Shown: piece after piece, positions 25,221-34,200 of the stretch
Layout of the letters: the number at the start of each line of letters is the position of its first letter
Numbering within the stretch: the first letter of the stretch is position 1
Source: Shinisaurus crocodilurus
Taxonomy: Eukaryota > Chordata > Lepidosauria > Squamata > Shinisauridae
Length of the DNA: 64,000 nt
Assembly (NCBI GenBank): GCA_021292165.1
Contig: CM037876.1
Span: 308,648,492 to 308,712,491 of the forward strand
Direction: 5' to 3'
Position numbers and translations under genes: made by a program
The notes under the pieces: model-generated
Databases searched by the model: none
Told to the model about the DNA's origin: nothing
The model's input: the letters and a program-made list of their open reading frames with translations, nothing else

Positions 25221-28200
25221 TTTATTTCTTACCCGCCTCTCCGTCTAGATCGAGGCGGGGAACAACAAAAATATAAAATACACAGTACATACTATTGAAA
25301 CATCTTAAAACATATTAAAAACATCATAAACAACATCATTAAAACATCATTAAAACATCATTAAAACATCATTAAAACATCGTAAAAACATCGTAAAAAT
25401 ACGCAAATTGTGGGTGGCCAGTCCACCTTCTCCTTCACACAAGATGGAATGCCTTTTCTAAGATGGTACAGTTGTGTGTGTATTATCTGAAAACACACAC
25501 ACAGATATACATATATGCACATTTAATTGGTTATTCGATTAAAGCTCATACAGTGACTCAGGTAAGATTTCTTTAATCAGGGGACAACTGCAATTTGAAT
25601 GGATTTTGGAAACGTGTTCCCTCCTGGGGGTCTTTTTTTCCAGCTCCCGAAAATATAACGTACCCCTCCCAGCACTGCTGCTTGCTAAGCCTGGAACCCA
25701 AAGAAGGAGCGTCATCCAACTCTCGAAGTACAGCACGCAGGACATGGTTGAAGCCGTCCGCCGTGTGTTACTGGAAACATTTGTGAGCATCATTTCTTCT
25801 TCTGGTCTAAAGGAAATATGGTTTGTCCATTGCAGGGGCACAGGGCTGGGAAACCCTTTTTCCTCTAACCACTGATCGTTAGGTGGTTTCCTAGCTTCTG
25901 TGTTGTTTTTCCCCATTCCAAACGTTTGTAATGCCTCTCCTACGTTAATGACAGCAAGCCCTTTAAGCTAAAGTTAGGCTGGGATTTTTGGTATTTGGGC
26001 CCTGAGCCTTTCACCTTTGGCCGCTGGAATCCAGCCTCTGAAACTGAATTTGGCCCTCAGGCTGAAAAAAGAAGTTCCCCAATAAAGAAGTTCCCCAATA
26101 AAGAGACGTATTGGGTTTGTTCATTGGCTGGTTGGTTGGGTGAAGATCCGCAGGTCTGGTGCCTCCCGTCTCTGCAGCAGGAAAATTACGTAACCCAAAC
26201 TGGCCCAAACATCTCCATGGCGCATAGCTGTTAAAAATGCTGGGACCCCTCTTTGGATGTGGAGATGGAGCCCCTTTCCCCCTAATTATACTTGCCTTCC
26301 CACCCCCCACCCCCCGGTCCTGTCACAGCCAGAAATCACCGTGGGAAATCTGCCAGAGTACTTCCAGCTGGGGAAACCCTTGCTCATTTTGTTCAGCGAC
26401 GGGACTCTGAGCAAAAGCCATGAAGCAGAGATGAGGCGTTTGGCCAAAGACGAGCACCGTGAAGCCTTCGTCGCCTGCTGGCTGAACCTGTAAGCATGCA
26501 GTTATGCCTGTCTTGGCTTTCATGTTGGCCTGTGATGCACAGTATTTATTTATTTATTTATTTATTGGGTGTTTGTTTTTGTTTTTTTAATTGCCCCTTC
26601 GCTTGAGGTGATATAAGATAAAGCCATAAAAATGGAATACAATGCCACAATTTCAAAAAAACTAGAATCAAAACTGTTAAAATACATCATCATCATCAGG
26701 CGATCACTCGTGACCGAGTAAGATTGTCTTCCGGGATAAAAGGAGGAAATTCTAAAGAAGATTGTGTCATCATCAGGCGATCACTCGTGACCGAGTAAGA
26801 TTGTCTTCCGGGATAAAAGGAGGAAATTCTAAAGAAGATTGTGTAGACTCTAGCGATGGGTCCGTAAGTGACTGTGGAGGCCAATTCTAGATCCACACAG
26901 CTTCCCACAGTGAGGACACAGGTTACCAGATAGAAGATGGTCCTGTAAAGGATTCATTTGACGTGCTTTTCGCTTAGCACGTTTCTCCCTTTCACCTTGC
27001 ACTCGGGCTTCTTCAAAGTCCATGGAACCTTTGTGAAAGGCCAACCTCCATTTAGATCGTTCATGGGCCAGAGCTTCCCAGTTTTCGATGTTTATATTGC
27101 ATTTTTTTAGATTAGCCTTATGAACATCTTTAAACCTCTTATATTGACCACCGATATTCCGCTTTCCATCCTTGAGTTGGGAGTAAAGTAACTGCTTTGG
27201 GTAACTGTGATAAAACACAGGGACCTTCTAAAACAGGAGTGTTGCATTTCTTTCAGCCTGAGGGCCGAATTGCATTTTGGAGATGCTGGGGGGGGGGGCG
27301 CATTCTGGGGTGGGGGCTGTTTTAGCTTAAAGCTCTTAGTGCCCCAAACTAAGCCTTCAGTGAGGCATGGCAACCTTTTAGAATTGAGAAAGTCTACTCG
27401 GGAGTAAGCCCCAGTGCGACTGCTTTCAGGCCTGAAGAGCACAACTCAGTTCTACAAAATACCACCATTTCCTTATCCCTTCTTCCTTAGGTGGAAGCTT
27501 CTGCTTTTTCCAGTATCTGCCAACAACTATGCATGCAGCAGTTAGTAAATTTCCAACTGGCTCTGGATGTTCTTGTTAAAGCCTTGTTAAAGCCTCTAGG
27601 AGAAGTGTCTTTGGCTCAAATAGAAATTGGTGGCCAACAGAGTCCTTTATGGTATGCTCGGCAATGCTCCGGGCCACTTGCTTGAGTTTTCAGCTGTTTC
27701 CTTTTCTATTTTAAAGTAAGTCTCTAAAGGCACAATCCTATGCATGTTTAGACGGAGAAAAGGCCTGCAACTCCCAGCATGCCCCAGCCAGCCATGCTGG
27801 CTGGGGCATACTGGCGGTTGTAGGCCTTTTCTCCATCTAAACATGCATTGGATTTCACCCTAACACTTTTACATGTGGAGATATAAGGGGAAGCGTGTAA
27901 ACAAGGCCAGTGAGCAGAGGGGTTCTTGGATAACCAGCAAGGCTGGGCACATTTTTAAATTTTGCAAAATTGCCATTTTATTTTATTAATACCGTTAAAT
28001 ACCTTTTGAAAACATATCTTTCAATTTTAACATTTTGACTTCTTTATATTGATTCTTCCCTCCCACCCAAAACCCATCAGTGTATCCTTAGGTCTGCTCA
28101 CCACAAGTCTTCTGGCTACAGGCCAGAATCTTAAAAAAAATATAATATCTATTGTATATAAGAGTATATGACCACGATTCCTTTGAATTTTTAAATTGAA

Positions 28201-31200
28201 AATGGTTTCCCCTTTTATTTGTATGGGTGTAGTTCTGGGGCAGTGAACCCTTTTTTTAAAGTGAATTCCAGTTTGTGAAGGGTCTTGGGGGCTGCCTTTG
28301 AACAGCGAGCAGGAATAATAGCACAGGCCAGGCCAAAGGACACATGTAATTCTTACCAATTTGGACGCTTCCCCACCAAGCATGCAAAACACAGCTCAGG
28401 TCTGAGCAAATCTACTCAGGAGTAAGGCCCAGTGCAACAGTTCCAGTGCCTGCAAAAGCACAGCCCAATCCCGTGCGAGTTGAATTGCCTTTAAATACCT
28501 TCTTATCTCCAGTCACTGATCGGAGATAAGAGCAGGAGAAGCTTATGGGCTGGATGGCGAAACTCCCGGAGGTTCCCATGCTTGGTACAGTCCCGCGGGC
28601 TTCCGTTCTACCACTGTCTTAGATATTTTAGGTAATCCTTTCTGGGAAATAGGGGCCTTTGTCGTTTTTCAAAATTTGTCAGTGGGCAGAAGGTATTAAT
28701 ATTATATTTTCAATGGGTGAAAGATTTTGTACTGTCTTTCCATCTCTTAATCAATAACTTCTAGCCTAAAGGCATGGGACGGTGGGAAGGGGGGAGCAAT
28801 ACCCGCAGGCGTCTGAACTAATTTGCTGTGTTTAAGAATTGCCCCTTCTTTAATTAAAGGTGCAATCCTTTGCATGTTTAGACAGGGGGGAAAATCCTAC
28901 AACTCCCAGCCTGCCCCAGCCAGCATAGCTGGCTGGGGCATGTTGGGAGTTGTAGGAATATTTTTTTCTGTCTAAACATGCAAAGGATTGCGCCTTAAAT
29001 CACCTACCCTGAAGTCATTATATTCCAGTCAGGTTTCAAAATCACCCGTTGCATGGTATATTATTTGGAACTGTGTATTTATTTATTTATTTATTTATTA
29101 TATTTATCAATCGCCCATCTGGCCGGTCACCCGGCCACCCTGGGCGATGTACAATTAAAATACAGTAAAACACAATAAAATATAATAATTAAAACAATAT
29201 AAAAAATTCTCATTAAAAACCTAACCCACCCCATATTCCCGCCTGAACAGCCATGTTTTTAATGCACGGCGGAAGCTCATCACGGAGGGGGCATGGCGAA
29301 GGTCACTAGGGAGGGAGTTCCATAATGTGGGGGCCGCCACAGAGAAGGCCCTCTTCCTAGTCCCCACCAGCCTGGCTGCTCTGGCTGATGGAATAAGGAG
29401 AAGGCCGTCCGTGGCAGACCTTGTTGAGCGGCCTACTTGATTATAAACTAAACTATATTATATTATTATATAAACTAAACTATAAACTATTTAGTTTATA
29501 GTGTATTATAAACTAAAGATGCGAAAGGGGAGGGAAATCTTCAGATAAAAATTTGCCTGTATTTTATCCTGCGCTTGAGTGGTAGCTTTTCCGATTCGGT
29601 GAAATCTCTATTCTGTGTGTCTGTTTTTTGCCTCTCTCTGTGTGTGTTCCTCCGCGTGTGTCTTGTGTGCTTTTAACCAAACCCAAGTAGCCAGAGCACA
29701 GCGGGAATGTGATATTTTCAGAATTCAGCGCAAATACCTTGTCTGGCCTTCATTATTCTGCGGCCACTGCCGCAGCTCCAACCAAGCCAAAAAAAATGCT
29801 TCTAGGTGCAAATCAGCCGAACAAGCACCTGCCCAGATTTGACAAGTAGCTCAGTGTGGGGGCTTTTTAATGTCGGGAAGCGCCCCTTCAGATGAGAACT
29901 GTTTCCCTTTTCACATGCCATTAATCTGCTGGTCGTCTTAACACAGCAAGAACACGCCTGTGGGCAGAGGAGTCCTGAAGGCTTATTTGGGGCCCGCTCT
30001 TCCTCCCGGACCTCTCCTCTTCTGGATCAACCTCCATTCCGGGGGCCAAGTGTTTGTTTTTCCTTTGGATCGATCCATTTCTGAAGCCAGCGTCCTAGCT
30101 TGGATTGAGAAGCTGGAAGCCGGCCCAGAAGTTCCGAGCAGTAAGTATGCTGTTTGTGTGCAATATTTTTTGACACCCTGAGGGTAAAGTTGAGCCGGAC
30201 AAGTTCAAACAGCACTACGGCATGAGACGTCTTGGATCTCTACAGGCTGGGCTTGTGCCTTTGGCAGGACGCTCTGCTTGGATCGTGATTAAGGCATTTT
30301 TCTCCTAAATGGCCATCTACATCCGGTTATTCCCCCCACAAGTTTAACTGAGAACTTGACTTCTCATAGGAGACATTATACTCCTACTGGGAAATGTAAA
30401 CTCCACATCCACAACTGAAAGGATACTTTACTGGTAATACTAATTTAAAAAAAAAAAAAAAAAACCCTGCAAGGAGAGAAATGTTGATTTTCCCAGCTCA
30501 TGGGTTACATACATGGCTTGCAGGAACGGGTGACTCCCTGAGTGGAAAGAGCCGTTCCGAAGTACAGTCATGCCTTGGATTGAGAGCATAATTCGTTCTG
30601 GAAACGTGCTTGTAATCCAAAACACTCTTATATCAAAACGAAATCCCCCCCAAAAAAAGATTTGTACAGAGATTTTTAATTTAAGCCGTACTACAGTACT
30701 TGTCTTGCAAGACGTCGCTTGTATATCAAGTCAAAAAAATATTAAATAAATATTTAAAAACTTGCTTGTCTTGCAAAACGCTCTCAAACCAGGTTACTTG
30801 CCATCCAAGGTATTACTGTATTATGTGACCTTGCTTCTAAGCAAGCTTTTTTACACCATTTCCAGTCTTCCCCACATCTGGCACCCTCCAGATGTGTTGG
30901 ACTACAACTCCCAGCACCCCCCCAGCCCATGTGGGCATGATGGGAGTTGTAGTCCAACACATCTGGAGGACGCCGGGTTGGGGAAGGCTGCTCCGTATGT
31001 TTGCGCTACTGTACAGCTGAGAGAAATTGGACGTAAGAAGAACGTAAGAAGAGCCCCTGCTGGGTCAGGCCAAAAAAAAGGCCTGTTTTCTCTCAGCATT
31101 CTCTTCCCACTGTGGCTAGCCAGATGCTGATGGGAAGTTCACAAGCAGGACACGAGTGCAACAGAATCTCAATACTCTCTCTCTTTCTTAAAAACAAACA

Positions 31201-34200
31201 AATTTCTAGCCTTCAGGACACTTTACCATATTCTGTTAAAGTGCATGTTAAGAGCGCTTCCAGCTCAATTCTGCTTTTAAAAAATATATGGGGACGCCCC
31301 CATCCCAACCCTACTTCACCCCACCCCGCAAATGAAGGCAGGGCCGGTGCTACCATTAGGCCAACTAGGCAGCTGCCTAGGGCGCAGGGCTAAAGGGGGT
31401 GCCAGAAACACCTTGAAAAAAAAATACAGCGCTCAAGTGGGAAGGGGGGGGGCGCTAAATATCTGATCTTGCCTAGGGCACCAAACTGCCTTGCACCGGT
31501 CCTGAATGAAGGCTAGTGCTGTTTTATTAGGGGCTGTACACAGATTATTCCTGAGTGGGGGATTGAGACACCCTCAAAATTAGATGCAGGGTTCCAGTCT
31601 CCAGTTTTTGCCTCTCTGCACCTGCGCTGGGATTGGGGGTTGCTGATTAAAACCCAGTCCTTGTTCCAGCTTGTTCTCTGTCTTGCTATCTTGGCATCTT
31701 AAAAACAAATTAATTTGTGGGCTCTGGTCCGTGAACGTTTATGCCGCATGAAGGGCACAACCCTATTTGGACAGAAATAAAGGCCTAGAACTCGCAGCAT
31801 GCCCCAGCCAGCCATGCTGGCTGGGGCATGCTGGGAGTTCTAGGCCTTTATTTCTGTCCAAACATGCTGATAGGGTTGTGCCTTCAACCTGTTTGTCTTT
31901 AAGATGCCACGGGGCTCTCTCTTGTTCTTGCTGCAACAGGCTCGCTTGTCTGTGTATGCCCCATGGAAGCGTCATTAAAATGTTGTTCCCCCAGTCATAG
32001 GATGACTCCAGTGGAGGGAGTAATTGAAGTCCCTTCCGACTAGGATACAATAAAGTTTGCTGTACAGCAGGGGTGTTGAACCTCTTTCAGCCTGAGGGCC
32101 ACGGTTCCATTTTGGAGAAGCTCTCGGGGGCTGCGTTCCAGAGGTGAGCGTGGCTGAAAGCAAAGTGGGCGGGGCCAAAATTAGGAACATCACCAGCATC
32201 ATGTAGCTTAAAGCTCTTACTGCCAGTAATGCGGCCTTAGGAGCGGCATTTTAGAATGGGAGGAAGAACTTCACAAAAGCTAGGAAGCCGCAAAACAATT
32301 GGCCTTTGGGGGAAAGGGGCATGGCCAAATGGGGCGCCCCAGAGGACTGGATTTGGCCTCCGGCCCTGAGCTTCCGTATCCCTGCTTTACAGCAAGGGGT
32401 GGGGAACATGTGACCCTCCAAATGTTGTTGGATTGCAAGTGCCATCAGCCCTTGCCAGCGCAAGCCAACGGTGAGGGGAGTTGCATTCCAACAACATTGG
32501 GAGGGCCGCATGTTCCTCATCCCAGCTTTACAATGAAAAGACTGGGAAAGGAAAGGAGGATGGTTAGAGAACTCAGCACGATTTAACCACCAGAGGGAGG
32601 TAGAACTTCACCCACTTTCTCTCCATGTAGGGAAAAGATCAGATTAAAGTGTTCAGCTTTCCATTCATGCGATATGACTGGCAGCTGCTCACGGCTCGTT
32701 AGGGGATATTATTATTAATGGAGGGTTAAATTCCATTTTTTAATTCAACGCGAGTCGACAGGAGGACCTTAGAGAAGTTCTAATCACAGAGCACTCCAAG
32801 AAAGGAATGGCTTTCAGGCCTCTGTCAGGCATGCCCTGGTCACTTAAAGGTTAGATTATTGTAACGCACTGTACACGGGGGCTGCCTTTGAAGACAGTCC
32901 AGAAGCCTCAAGTTTGCTCAAGATGTTGTGACTAGAGCCCAGAGATCAGATCATGCTACACCGGTTCTTTGCCGGTGATGTTGTTCACTAATTTGTTTCT
33001 GGGCTCAGCTCAAGTTTTGATCTTTAAAAGTTTGGATCTTCAACGCCGTAAACAGCCTCCAGAACCGCCTCGGCCCGCATGAACCTGCTTGGGTACCACG
33101 TTTCATTTCAAGGCCCTTCTCCAGGCATGGGCCGCAGCTCCGTGGTAGAGAACCTGCTTTGCATGCAGAAGGTCCCAGGTTTAATCCCCAGCATCCCCAG
33201 GTAGGACTGGGAAAGAAAACATGGAGAGCTGTTGCTGCCAGTCAGTGTAGAGTAGACAATGACTTGGTTCAGACAACAGAATAACCCACACTCAAGGGTT
33301 GAGTATGGGTTGAGTGTGGGTTGTAGTTGAACCGTGGGTCGTTGTTGAAACGTGGGTTATCGTGTTGTCTGAACCCAGCTGCGCTAACAAGCCATGGCTT
33401 GTTAACCATGACCAACCCATGAAGAGAACCCATGGTTTGTTGTTGGGTTGTGAACTGTGGGTTGTGCACCATGGTTTTATTACCTCGGCTGGGTTCAGAC
33501 AACACGATAACCCACGTTTCAACAACAACCCACGGTTCAATGACAACTGACACTGAAGCCCATACTCAACCCTTGAGTGTGGGTTATCCTGTTGTCTGAA
33601 CCCAGTCAGCGTTGGATTAGGTGGACCAATGGTCTAACTTGATACAAGACTGCTTCCTGTGTCCCCCTGCCATTGGATGCACAGTAGATAGGGCTCTTTT
33701 AATTGTGGTGCCCAGAATTTGGAACAGGTGTGCCTGCTTCCATCTCTGCTGCTTTTGACAGGCAAAATAGATGGTTTTTTTAAAATCCCATCTAGCTTTG
33801 TGGGGAGATTGTCCTTAAACTAGATGGCTGTGCCTAAAGCTCTGAAGATCCCTTCCAAGTGAGGCCCGTCCACCTCTTTGCTTAATGGCCTTCTGGAAGC
33901 TGGCGAAAACCTTCCTTTTCAGGAAGACGTTAGTGTGTAATTTTACTTTGCAGCTGCAACCAGTCTCTGTTTTTGAAAATATTTTAACTACGTAGTTTGA
34001 TTGCTGTTGTGTTGTGGGTTTCTGCTGCTGTTTTTGTGTCTTATGCTTAGCTTTAAATTGGAGGAATTGTTATCGACTTGTCGTAAGCCGCCTAGAACTC
34101 TTTGGAGACAAGGCAGAGTATAAACGTCTTAAAATGTCTTTTATAATAATAAAAGGGAATGTGTGTCAGCGCCATAGCTCCAAGACCATGAAACCGAGAC

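Larger units (their letters stand above)
32790..34165 (+). mobile_element. L2 LINE 3' end, split by a SINE
   Basis: Worn L2 reverse-transcriptase end at 32790-33122 (TTAGATTATTGTAACGCACT; TGGGCTCAGCTCAAGTTTTG) continues after the SINE at 33665 with the L2 3' untranslated region ending GTAAGCCGCCTAGAACTC and a TAATAATAAAA tail near 34143-34153. Confidence 0.7.
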
